DNA of 6,140 nucleotides from Streptosporangiaceae bacterium (GCA_025934635.1 JAICWX010000436.1:1-6140), one strand, 5' to 3'; positions 1-6,135 are shown, numbered from the stretch's first letter. The notes: generated from the letters alone by a model not told the origin. A program made the numbers and translations.

Positions 1-27
1 TGTCCCGTCTCACTTGGCCTGGCGCAG
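1..27 (+). repeat. Left terminal inverted repeat
   Basis: Starts TGTCCCGTCTCA and matches the reverse complement of 6114-6140 at 23 of 27 positions (mismatches at 13, 17, 22 and 25). It contains the outermost copy of the 20-21 bp motif repeated at both ends. By Tn7 precedent this is where TnsB binds and cuts. Because tnsA begins just inside, this end corresponds functionally to the Tn7 right end. Confidence 0.9.
7..27 (+). repeat. Putative transposase-binding repeat, left copy 1
   Basis: GTCTCACTTGGCCTGGCGCA followed by G. It aligns with the copies at 27-45 and 57-77 and with both right-end copies. The family consensus is close to GTCTCASTTGACCTGRCGYA. The GTCTCA end faces the transposon tip. 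Assignment as a TnsB site rests on its repetition at both ends and the Tn7 precedent. Confidence 0.75.
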
Positions 28-45
28 TCTCACTTATCTGACGTA
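27..45 (+). repeat. Putative transposase-binding repeat, left copy 2
   Basis: GTCTCACTTATCTGACGTA, the same motif one base shorter than its neighbours: a gap after CTT restores alignment with the 57-77 copy. It abuts copy 1, sharing the G at 27, in the same orientation. Confidence 0.65.
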
Positions 46-56
46 TCCGGCGTGTC

Positions 57-77
57 GTCTCACCTGATCTGGCGCAG
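57..77 (+). repeat. Putative transposase-binding repeat, left copy 3, touching the tnsA start
   Basis: GTCTCACCTGATCTGGCGCA followed by G, differing from copy 1 at only 3 of 21 positions. It is preceded by TGTC, resembling the tip. Its last base is the G of the GTG at 77, one possible tnsA start. A transposase bound here would cover the upstream region of the operon, which suggests autoregulation as known for TnsB in Tn7. This regulatory role is inferred. Confidence 0.7.
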
Positions 78-886
78 TGCTCGCTAAGGTGCTGGCCCTG
101 CCTGGTCACGGCGTTTCGAGGTGGGATGTGCTGGTCAGTGCGTCTTCGGCGGCAGCGGATTCGCCGCTGGCCGCGGGGGTCGAGGTGGAGTTCACCGATG
201 TCAGCGGGTCGCGTCGGCGTGATCTGCTGGCGTCGTGCTGGGATGTGCGTTTCGAGGACGCGGTGGCGGTCCGCTCGTTCGGCTGGGCGGCCGGGCAGCG
301 GCATTTCCCTGGCTGGTGGTGGTCAGCGACGACAGGCCGGCACGTCGGCCATGAATCGTGGCTGGAGCGCGACCAGGTCATGATGCTGGACTTCGATCCG
401 CAGGTGGTGGCGTTCTCGTCGCAGCCGTTCTGGCTGGCCTGGATGGGAGGGGCGACCGCACGCAGGCATGCCCCGGACTATTTCGCCCGGCTGGCCGACG
501 GGACAGGCGTGGTGATCGATGTCCGTGCCGATGACCAGATTCCGGACAGGGACGCCGAGGTCTTCGGGATGACGGCCGATGCGTGCGCGAGTGTGGGCTG
601 GTGTTACCGGCGGGTCGGGACGCTGGCCCCGGTTCTTGCAGCCAATGTGCGCTGGCTGGCCGGGTACCGGCACCCGCGGTGCCTGGATCACGAGCAGGCG
701 GCCAGGCTGCGGGAGATCTTCGCCCGCCCGGCCGAGTTGCTGGCGGGCGCGCGGGCCGCGGGTGACCCGCTCGGCGTGCTGCCGGTGCTGTATCACCTGC
801 TGTGGGCCGGGGTGCTGGTCACCGACCTGGCGTCGGCTCGGCTGGACGCGGAGTCTGTGGTCACGGCCGGCGGGGGTGCAGGGTGA
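77..886 (+). CDS. tnsA: TnsA-like transposon endonuclease subunit
   Basis: Predicted to cleave the 5' ends of the transposon in a heteromeric transposase with TnsB. The protein is 269 aa, close to Tn7 TnsA. A restriction-endonuclease-like core is visible: a GWWWSATTGRHVGHESWLER segment (about 79-98) supplies the acidic residue (E93 or E97), followed by LDFDPQVV and a QPFWL stretch. Then comes HAPDYF with D134 and a DVR triplet at 148-150, giving the PD-(D/E)xK pattern with Arg in place of the usual Lys. The C-terminal part (about 190-255, from ANVRWLAGYRHPR) is helical and probably contacts TnsC or TnsB. The start is uncertain. GTG 77 has no clear ribosome binding site and abuts the left-end repeat; in-frame GTG 128 follows GAGGTGGG at a good distance and would give 252 aa with the nuclease core intact. 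The stop overlaps the next gene by GTGA. Confidence 0.88.
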   Translation: MLAKVLALPGHGVSRWDVLVSASSAAADSPLAAGVEVEFTDVSGSRRRDLLASCWDVRFEDAVAVRSFGWAAGQRHFPGWWWSATTGRHVGHESWLERDQVMMLDFDPQVVAFSSQPFWLAWMGGATARRHAPDYFARLADGTGVVIDVRADDQIPDRDAEVFGMTADACASVGWCYRRVGTLAPVLAANVRWLAGYRHPRCLDHEQAARLREIFARPAELLAGARAAGDPLGVLPVLYHLLWAGVLVTDLASARLDAESVVTAGGGAG

Positions 887-2964
887 GCGTGTCGCGCCCG
901 GCGGCGCTGGCTGCTGGTGACCGGGTGTGCTTCCGCGGCGAGGAGCGCATGGTGCTCAGGCTGACAGCCGGGGGTGCCTGCCTGCAGGGCCTGGAGCCGG
1001 CGGTGGCGCTGGCGGAACTCTTCGCTGATCCCGGCTTCGCGGTGGTGGCCTCGGGCAGCCCGGCCCCGCTTCCGCCGGAAGGGCTGATGGAGGGCCTGCC
1101 CGAGGAGGTGACCGAGCACGCCCGGTGGCTGGAGGGCCACATGGCCGAGGTGGTCAGCGGGCTGCCCGCTGATGCTGGCCCGGGAGCTGTTCCGAGGCCG
1201 GAGTACGACCCGGCGGTCACGTCACTGCGGCAGCGGGAGATCGCCAAGGCAGCGGAACTGCGCGGAGCCGGCCGTCCCGTGCCGCTGCGGACGCTGCAGC
1301 GGCTGCGGCGCAGGTATGAGACCGACGGCGTGTGGGGGCTGGTCGATCACCGGTTCACTCGGCAGGCCTCGCCGGCGGGCCGGGCCGACGAGCGGGTGGT
1401 AGCTGCTGTGCGCCGGGCGGTCGAGGAGGAAGCAGACCGGTCGACGGGCACCGTGGACCGGCTGCGCCGCAGGGTCGAGCAGATCCTGGCCGCCGAGCAC
1501 GGGCTGGAAGACGTGTCGCAGGTGATGCCGTCACGGGCGACGTTCTACCGGCTGGTGGGGCGGGTCTCGGCGGGGCGGCATACGTTCGGGTCGGCACGCA
1601 CCCGCCGGTCGCTGGCCAAGCGCCCGGACGGTCCGTTCGGGATGGTGACGGCGGTCCGGCCCGGTGAGTGGATGCAGATCGACTCCACGCCCGTCGACGT
1701 GCGGGTCGTGCTGGATAACGGCATGATCGACCGCGCTGAGCTGACCTGGCTGATCGACTGCGCCACCCGGACGATCCCGGCGGCGGTCCTGCGGCCCTCG
1801 ACCAAGGCCGTGGACGCGGCGCTGCTGCTGGCCCGCGCGCTGACCCCCGAGCCGATGCGGCCAGGCTGGGCCGACGCGCTGCGCATGTCCTGCTCGGTGC
1901 TGCCGCACCGGCGGCTCGCCAGGATCGATGAGCGCCTGGAGCATGCCGCTGCCCGGCCGGTGATCGTGCCGGAGACCATCGTGTGCGATCACGGCATGGT
2001 CTACATGTCCCAGGCGTTCCGGTCGGCCTGCCGGGCGCTGGGCATCAGTTTCCAGCCCTCGCACAAGGGATCGCCGTGGGAGAAGGGCATCGTCGAGCGC
2101 AGCCTGGGCTCGGTGGCTACCTTGTTCGCCCAGCATGCCGCCGGCTACGTCGGCTCCAGCGTGGAACGGCGCGGCAGGAACGCGGAGCAGGACGCTGCGT
2201 GGTCGATCATCGAACTGCAGGATCTCCTGGATGAGTGGATCGTGGCGGTCTGGCAGAACCGCCCGCACGACGGCCTGCGGCATCCCCTGATGCCGGGCAG
2301 GCCGCTGACCCCTAATGAGCAGTACGCCGCGCTGGTCGAGGCCGCCGGGTATGTGCCCGTCCCCCTGTCGGCCAGCGACTATGTCGAGCTGCTGCCGGTG
2401 ACCTGGCGGGCCGTCAACGCCTACGGCATCAAGATCAGCAACCGCAGGTATGACTGCGCGGCCCTCAACCCCTACCGCCACCAGGACTCGGGCGTGGCTG
2501 TGAGGAAGGGCCTGTGGGAGGTGCACTACGACCCGTATGACGTGACCCGGATCTGGGTCCGCGGCGATCACGACGCCGGCTGGATCACCGTGCCGTGGAC
2601 GCAGCTGAAGTCCGCGGCCGTGCCGTTCGGCGAGGCCACGTGGGACCACGCCCGCCGGCTGCTGGCCCGGCGTGGTGAGAGCCCGGCCACCGAGCAGGAA
2701 ATCGCGAAAGCCGCCGCTGCCCTTCTCGACAGGGCAGAGCAGGCGACGGCCGCTGGGGGCGGGCCTGCGAAGAAGGACCGGCGGGCAGCCGCACGGGCCC
2801 GGGCGACCGCCGCGCCTGCCTGGCCCCGCCCGGACGCCGGCCCGGCCGACCCTGCAACTGCGGCCAGCGAGCCTGACAACACCGAGGATGATGCCCTCCC
2901 GGCCGCCAGGATCACCCCGCTAGGGATCTTCGACCCGTTCGAGGAAGCGGGCAGGCCGTGGTGA
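883..2964 (+). CDS. tnsB: TnsB-like DDE transposase (Mu/Tn7 superfamily)
   Basis: Catalytic recombinase that would bind the end repeats, cut the 3' ends and join them to target DNA. The start chosen is GTG 883, which overlaps the tnsA stop and follows GGGGGTG at 872-878; an upstream in-frame GTG at 802 would overlap tnsA by 85 bp. This gives 693 aa, near Tn7 TnsB. Domains in order: an N-terminal region of about 110 residues; helix-turn-helix DNA-binding segments (about 115-225, including LRTLQRLRRRYETDGVWGL and a later ATFYRLV); and the RNase H-like rve core with D267 (MQIDSTP), D369 (VCDHG) and E405 (KGIVERSLG). D369 and E405 are separated by exactly 35 residues (DD35E). A Mu-type C-terminal beta-barrel follows at about 497-575. 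After it comes an Ala/Pro/Arg-rich linker and a distinct final segment, ITPLGIFDPFEEAGRPW, resembling the TnsC-contacting tail of other TnsB proteins. All catalytic residues are present, so it is probably active. Confidence 0.95.
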   Translation: MSVSRPAALAAGDRVCFRGEERMVLRLTAGGACLQGLEPAVALAELFADPGFAVVASGSPAPLPPEGLMEGLPEEVTEHARWLEGHMAEVVSGLPADAGPGAVPRPEYDPAVTSLRQREIAKAAELRGAGRPVPLRTLQRLRRRYETDGVWGLVDHRFTRQASPAGRADERVVAAVRRAVEEEADRSTGTVDRLRRRVEQILAAEHGLEDVSQVMPSRATFYRLVGRVSAGRHTFGSARTRRSLAKRPDGPFGMVTAVRPGEWMQIDSTPVDVRVVLDNGMIDRAELTWLIDCATRTIPAAVLRPSTKAVDAALLLARALTPEPMRPGWADALRMSCSVLPHRRLARIDERLEHAAARPVIVPETIVCDHGMVYMSQAFRSACRALGISFQPSHKGSPWEKGIVERSLGSVATLFAQHAAGYVGSSVERRGRNAEQDAAWSIIELQDLLDEWIVAVWQNRPHDGLRHPLMPGRPLTPNEQYAALVEAAGYVPVPLSASDYVELLPVTWRAVNAYGIKISNRRYDCAALNPYRHQDSGVAVRKGLWEVHYDPYDVTRIWVRGDHDAGWITVPWTQLKSAAVPFGEATWDHARRLLARRGESPATEQEIAKAAAALLDRAEQATAAGGGPAKKDRRAAARARATAAPAWPRPDAGPADPATAASEPDNTEDDALPAARITPLGIFDPFEEAGRPW

Positions 2965-4013
2965 GAACTGCCGGCGCGGAGCCGGCGCCGGGCCCGGCGC
3001 CGGCTCACTGGCACCGCCAGCTGACCACGCTGCAGGGCTGGCAGCAGTTCACCACCGACGTGCCTGACGTGCCGGAACTCCTGCCCGCACCGGTGCGCGC
3101 CGGCCTGGCAGATGAGCAGCGGTCCCGCTATGACGAGCACCGGCTGGACTACCACACGCGGCTCGGCGTGGTCGCCACCTCCACGCTGCGGCACGTGGTG
3201 AACACCGGGCGGCGGCTGGTCCTGCTGAACCGGCACGCCCTCAGCGCCCGCCGCGGGCTGATCGTCTCCGGCGCCGCGGGCACCGGCAAGACCACTGCGA
3301 TCACCCAGCTCGGCAAGACTCACCAGGCCATCGACCGTCTGCGGCACCCCGGCAGCGACCGGATCCCCGTGGTTTACGTCACCGTTCCGCCCGCCGCGAC
3401 CCCGCGGATGCTGGCCGTGGAGTTCGCCCGGTTCCTCGGCATCCCGGTCATGACGCGGGCGAACATCACCGATGTCATCGAGGCCGTCTGCGGGGTGATG
3501 ACTGACACGCGCACCACCGTGGTATGTGTCGATGAGATCCACAACCTCAAGCTCGCCACCCGCAATGGCGCCGAGGTATCCGACACCCTCAAGTACTTCT
3601 CCGAGCGCATCCCGGCCACCTTCATCTATGCCGGGATCAATGTCGAGCGCGAGGGCCTGTTCACGGGAACCCGCGGCCAGCAGATCGCCGGTCGCTTCAC
3701 CCTGATCCCCGCCACCCCGTTTCCCTACGCCGCCGAATGGCAGGGCCTGGTCGCCACCCTCGAGGACGCGCTGCGGCTGCACCTGCACCCGGCCGGCACC
3801 CTGACCAGCCTGGACCGGTACCTGCACCAGCGCACCGGCGGCATGATCGGCAGCCTGTCCCATCTCATCCGCGGCGCCGCGATCGAGGCCATCCTGGACG
3901 GCAGCGAGAAGATCACCCGCAAGCTGCTTGACTCCGTCGACCTCGACCACGCCGCCCAGGCCCGCCCCGCCCCGGCCGCCCCCGCCAGCCGGGCGCGGAA
4001 GAAGACCGCGTGA
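2961..4013 (+). CDS. tnsC: TnsC/TniB-like AAA+ ATPase, transposition regulator
   Basis: ATP-dependent adaptor expected to assemble on target DNA and pass the signal from the target selector to the TnsAB transposase. The protein is 350 aa, shorter than Tn7 TnsC and nearer the TniB size. Visible motifs: Walker A SGAAGTGKT (about 103-111, K110), Walker B VVCVDEIHNL (about 187-196, D191 and E192), a sensor-1-like FIYAGIN strand (about 221-227) and GRFTLIP (R245 a possible arginine finger). An N-terminal extension of about 95 residues (with HWHRQLTTLQGWQQF) may be the transposase-binding arm, and the C-terminus ends in an Ala/Pro/Lys-rich tail. Two adjacent GTG codons, 2958 and 2961, are possible starts. 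GTG 2961 is preferred because its GTGA overlaps the tnsB stop as at three other junctions. GAGGAAG at 2941-2947 and GCAGG at 2951-2955 are candidate ribosome binding sites. Confidence 0.93.
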   Translation: MRTAGAEPAPGPAPAHWHRQLTTLQGWQQFTTDVPDVPELLPAPVRAGLADEQRSRYDEHRLDYHTRLGVVATSTLRHVVNTGRRLVLLNRHALSARRGLIVSGAAGTGKTTAITQLGKTHQAIDRLRHPGSDRIPVVYVTVPPAATPRMLAVEFARFLGIPVMTRANITDVIEAVCGVMTDTRTTVVCVDEIHNLKLATRNGAEVSDTLKYFSERIPATFIYAGINVEREGLFTGTRGQQIAGRFTLIPATPFPYAAEWQGLVATLEDALRLHLHPAGTLTSLDRYLHQRTGGMIGSLSHLIRGAAIEAILDGSEKITRKLLDSVDLDHAAQARPAPAAPASRARKKTA

Positions 4014-4837
4014 TGACCGCAGATGCCGGCCCGCCGCGGCCGCTGCCCATCCGCCCCAGGCCCATGACCGGCGAGAGCCCGGCGTCCTACCTGCGGCGGC
4101 TAGCGCGCGCCAACCACCTGCGCCCTGCCTACCTGCGCCGTTACCTCCGTGAGCCAGGAAGCCCGGACACAATCAAGCTTGGCTGGCTCGCCGTCCTGGC
4201 CGGCCGCTCCCTTCCCGCGCTCGAACGCGCCCTGACCGGCGATCAGGCCAGCCCGGCCCGGCAGCACCCCCGCCAGGCCGGCAAGCGCGGGCTGTTCGCC
4301 GCTATCCGCCGCGACGCCCGCGACAACGGGCTGTCGATCCGGGCACTAGCTGACCGGCACGGCGTCCACCGGCGCACCGTCCGCCAGGCACTGGCCTCAC
4401 CGTGGCCCGCGCCCCGCAAGATCCCGCAGCGCCAGTCACGGCTGGATCCGTTCAAGAACGTGATCGACACGATGCTGTCCTCCCCGCAGCCAGCGCAGAA
4501 GGCCCCGCTCACCGCAACGCAGATCCACGCCAGGCTGATCAGCGAGCACGGCATGACCGGCGTCTCCTACTCCACCGTCCGCGACTACGTCGCTGGCCGC
4601 CTCCCCGCACGGCAGCTGACCACCCGGGACTCCCCGGCGCCCGGGCACGACGCCTGGCAGGCGATCACGCACCTGAAGGAAGCGCTGGAAGCGATGCAAC
4701 CAGGCATCGTCACCAGGCTCCGCCCGTACTTCGACGAGCTGGAACTTGCCATCGAGCAGGGCCCGGTCAGTGCTGCAGCAGACGCGCGCGAAGCGATGCC
4801 AGACCCGGCCCGGCTGCAAGGAAGGGAGCACGCGTGA
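4013..4837 (+). CDS. tniQ: TniQ-like target-selection protein fused to an IS21 IstA-like HTH region
   Basis: Likely target-site selector that works with TnsC. Residues about 11-75 look like a TniQ N-terminus: LPIRPRPMTGESPASYLRRL, then a helix TIKLGWLAVLAGRSLPALER. The usual TniQ/TnsD zinc fingers are missing, and the 274-residue protein has no cysteine at all. Residues about 91-195 instead resemble the DNA-binding region of IS21-type IstA transposases: a helix-turn-helix (GLSIRALADRHGVHRRTVRQ), a RLDPFKNVID segment, then LTATQIHARLISEHG and SYSTVRDYV as a second helix-turn-helix. No DDE catalytic core follows. A short helical C-terminus with DAWQAITHLKEALEAM (about 213-228) completes it. ATG 4013 is preferred, with GGAAGAAG at 3997-4004 eight bases upstream. 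GTG 4010, one codon earlier, overlaps the tnsC stop and is an alternative. The TniQ assignment rests on the N-terminal motif and gene order. Confidence 0.75.
   Translation: MTADAGPPRPLPIRPRPMTGESPASYLRRLARANHLRPAYLRRYLREPGSPDTIKLGWLAVLAGRSLPALERALTGDQASPARQHPRQAGKRGLFAAIRRDARDNGLSIRALADRHGVHRRTVRQALASPWPAPRKIPQRQSRLDPFKNVIDTMLSSPQPAQKAPLTATQIHARLISEHGMTGVSYSTVRDYVAGRLPARQLTTRDSPAPGHDAWQAITHLKEALEAMQPGIVTRLRPYFDELELAIEQGPVSAAADAREAMPDPARLQGREHA
4818..4828 (+). promoter_or_regulatory. Strong ribosome binding site for the 302-aa gene
   Basis: AAGGAAGGGAG lies five bases before GTG 4834 and inside the end of tniQ. It is the clearest Shine-Dalgarno-like stretch in the operon and fixes the start against the much longer open frame upstream. 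Confidence 0.6.
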
Positions 4838-5742
4838 GCGGCCCGAAGGGGAATCGTGGCGAAGAAGCGCTGCGCAAGCGGTTCGAGTCCGAGGAGCACC
4901 AGGCCATCGACGCTCTGGCACGATGGATCGGCCACCCCGCCGTCCGCGGCATCATCGAGCGGCGCCGCGTCGGCGCCGAGACAGTCGTGATGCCGATCGG
5001 GCGGCTGCTGACTGATCAGATCGAAGTGATCCGGTTCTGCTGGCACGTCTGCGGGATCGCCGGGATAGAGCCCGGCTTTGAACTCCGCAAGGGCGAGCCG
5101 TGGCTGCTCACCGCCAGCGAGATGAGCATGATCGACCGCGTTGAGGCCGACTTCCGAGGAGTCGTTCAGCTGGCCATCAACGAGCTCGAGGGCGCCGGGG
5201 TCGGCCTGGTTCCCACCTGGACCGGCGACCATGTGGTGGTCGGAGAGCTCCTTCTCCTGGACATCGAGTGGGACCTGCCAGCACGCGAGCTTGCCGAGTC
5301 TCTCCAGCCGCCGGCGATCGGCGCGATCCATGTCGATGCCTCCGGCACGATCCACCGGCGCGGCAGCGGAGAGCGCGCCAACAACAACATCGGCGCGCTA
5401 CGCCGCGCCTACGAACGACACCGTTACGGCCCGCCACCGCGAGCGCCTTACGCCGACGGCGGCACGCGTGCCCTGCCCAAGCCAACCCTGCGCCGCCGGC
5501 AGGCACTGGCCAGGGTCTGCGAGCAATGGCCAGGCGTCACCGCCTCGCAGATCTTCACCACGTTCGGCGACCACGGAGTGCAACGCGGCGGCCAGGCCAG
5601 GACTCCCGGCGGTTACCTGCGCCAGCTGCTCGAAAAAGGCGCCGGACCAGGCGCAATCGTGGACCGCCCAGCCAAGAGCACCCTCTATGACGATCTCAGG
5701 GCACTGCGGGCTGCCCCGGCAGACCAGAAACAGTCCGGGTGA
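4834..5742 (+). CDS. Unrecognised 302-aa protein of the transposition operon (TnsE position)
   Basis: I do not recognise this protein family. GTG 4834 is the best start: it overlaps the tniQ stop by GTGA and follows AAGGAAGGGAG (4818-4828). The open frame extends back to 4402, but that would overlap most of tniQ. The product is probably cytosolic, with no signal peptide or membrane segment. It has a charged N-terminus (about 1-50), a mixed alpha/beta middle (about 50-175, with GELLLLDIEWDLP at 137-149 and AIGAIHVDASGTIHRR at 161-176), and NNNIGALRRAYERHRYG at 183-199. After a Pro-rich linker the C-terminal part (about 216-292) looks helical and basic: LRRRQALARVCEQWPGVTAS, then RTPGGYLRQLLEKGAG and STLYDDLRALR, which could be a DNA-binding fold. 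Its place as fifth co-translated gene after tnsA-tnsB-tnsC-tniQ suggests a second target selector, a TniQ partner or a regulator. No similarity to TnsE was seen, so the function stays open. Confidence 0.8.
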   Translation: MSGPKGNRGEEALRKRFESEEHQAIDALARWIGHPAVRGIIERRRVGAETVVMPIGRLLTDQIEVIRFCWHVCGIAGIEPGFELRKGEPWLLTASEMSMIDRVEADFRGVVQLAINELEGAGVGLVPTWTGDHVVVGELLLLDIEWDLPARELAESLQPPAIGAIHVDASGTIHRRGSGERANNNIGALRRAYERHRYGPPPRAPYADGGTRALPKPTLRRRQALARVCEQWPGVTASQIFTTFGDHGVQRGGQARTPGGYLRQLLEKGAGPGAIVDRPAKSTLYDDLRALRAAPADQKQSG

Positions 5743-5861
5743 ATCATCCGGCAACATTCAGCCGAACGACCCGTCTTCCATCCTTTCTCTCGTAAGCGCA
5801 GCCGGCGGTCCCGGGCCCAGGCCGCTGACAACACCGCGACCAGCGAGAGGATCAGGAAGAT
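5743..5861. other. 119-bp intergenic stretch between the operon and the small membrane gene
   Basis: This is the only internal gap between genes. It holds a pyrimidine-rich run (CTTCCATCCTTTCTCTC, 5775-5791) and an imperfect GC hairpin at 5805-5825 (GCGG...CCGC arms) without a following T tract. No confident promoter was identified. The break from the tight GTGA coupling suggests that the last gene is expressed or was acquired separately. Confidence 0.4.
5854..5859 (+). promoter_or_regulatory. Candidate ribosome binding site for the 62-aa gene
   Basis: AGGAAG sits just before ATG 5862. The spacing is short (two bases after the last G), but the GAGAGG at 5845-5850 is an alternative with longer spacing. 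Confidence 0.4.
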
Positions 5862-6050
5862 ATGCCCGCAGAAAACGAGAGCCGGCAGCCACCGGCCAGC
5901 GGCCGTGATCCCTGGTGGGTCGCCGCCGCCGGTGGCGGAGGCGGCATAGTAGCGGCAATCCTGCAAGACCACGCCCTCGGATGGGCGATCGTCGCCGCAT
6001 TCACCGCCTGGCTCATCCACAACATCGTGATCACCTGGCTGTCAAGGTAA
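5862..6050 (+). CDS. Small two-helix membrane protein, function unknown
   Basis: A 62-aa product with ATG at 5862 preceded by AGGAAG (5854-5859) and GAGAGG (5845-5850), and a TAA stop. The first 17 residues are polar, followed by a hydrophobic helix at about 18-34 that includes five consecutive glycines (24-28). A short QDHALG turn leads to a second hydrophobic helix at about 41-60 (WAIVAAFTAWLIHNIVITWL). The likely topology is a helical hairpin in the cytoplasmic membrane with both ends on one side. It is the only gene not coupled to the transposition operon, so it is the one candidate passenger. Small hydrophobic proteins of this type include holins, toxins and membrane anchors, but no specific motif identifies it. 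Its plausible start, ribosome binding site and clean ending just inside the transposon end argue that it is real. Confidence 0.55.
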   Translation: MPAENESRQPPASGRDPWWVAAAGGGGGIVAAILQDHALGWAIVAAFTAWLIHNIVITWLSR

Positions 6051-6071
6051 CAACTCCGGCAGCACACAGAT

Positions 6072-6135
6072 CGTCTCAGTTGACCTGACGCACCGCACAT
6101 CACCGAGTTAGTCCTACGTCAGGTCAACTGAGACG
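6072..6135. repeat. Large inverted repeat at the right end
   Basis: The arms at 6072-6092 and 6115-6135 are complementary at 20 of 21 positions around a 22-base loop (6093-6114). The arms are the two right-end copies of the terminal repeat in head-to-head arrangement. A transcript crossing this region could fold into a stable hairpin. No T tract is seen on either side, so an intrinsic terminator is not clear. Confidence 0.8.
6073..6092 (+). repeat. Inner right-end repeat in inverted orientation
   Basis: GTCTCAGTTGACCTGACGCA, matching the terminal right copy (read on the other strand) at 19 of 20 positions. Its GTCTCA end faces the transposon interior, opposite to the terminal right copy and parallel to the left-end copies. 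If it is a transposase site, it is oriented backwards relative to its end. Confidence 0.7.

Noticed and set aside
1..76. Sigma70-like promoter in the left end (TTGGCC at 15-20 with TTATCT at 34-39)
   Set aside because: The spacing is only 13 bases and both elements fall within the repeats, so it is not a credible promoter by sequence alone.
802..882. Upstream in-frame GTG start for TnsB at 802
   Set aside because: It would overlap tnsA by 85 bp, and the added residues are Gly/Arg-rich with no domain character. GTG 883 overlaps the tnsA stop by four bases, like the other junctions.
1531..2649. Long minus-strand open frame (372 codons) opposite tnsB, and a 534-codon one at 2568-4172
   Set aside because: Both lie opposite genes with clear transposase and ATPase motifs. 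Their translations are low-complexity and unlike known proteins, as expected for antisense frames in GC-rich DNA.
4402..4833. Extended N-terminus of the 302-aa protein from GTG 4402
   Set aside because: This stretch is fully inside tniQ in another frame, and its translation is low-complexity. GTG 4834 has a strong ribosome binding site and a GTGA overlap.
4013..4837. IstA transposase or IstA fragment of an IS21 insertion
   Set aside because: The HTH region resembles IstA, but it is preceded by a TniQ-like N-terminus, lacks the DDE core, is in frame and coupled to the tnsC stop, and has no IstB partner or IS ends around it.
5805..5825. Imperfect GC hairpin as operon terminator
   Set aside because: The arms have mismatches near the loop and there is no T tract after it, so it is not distinguishable from chance in GC-rich sequence.
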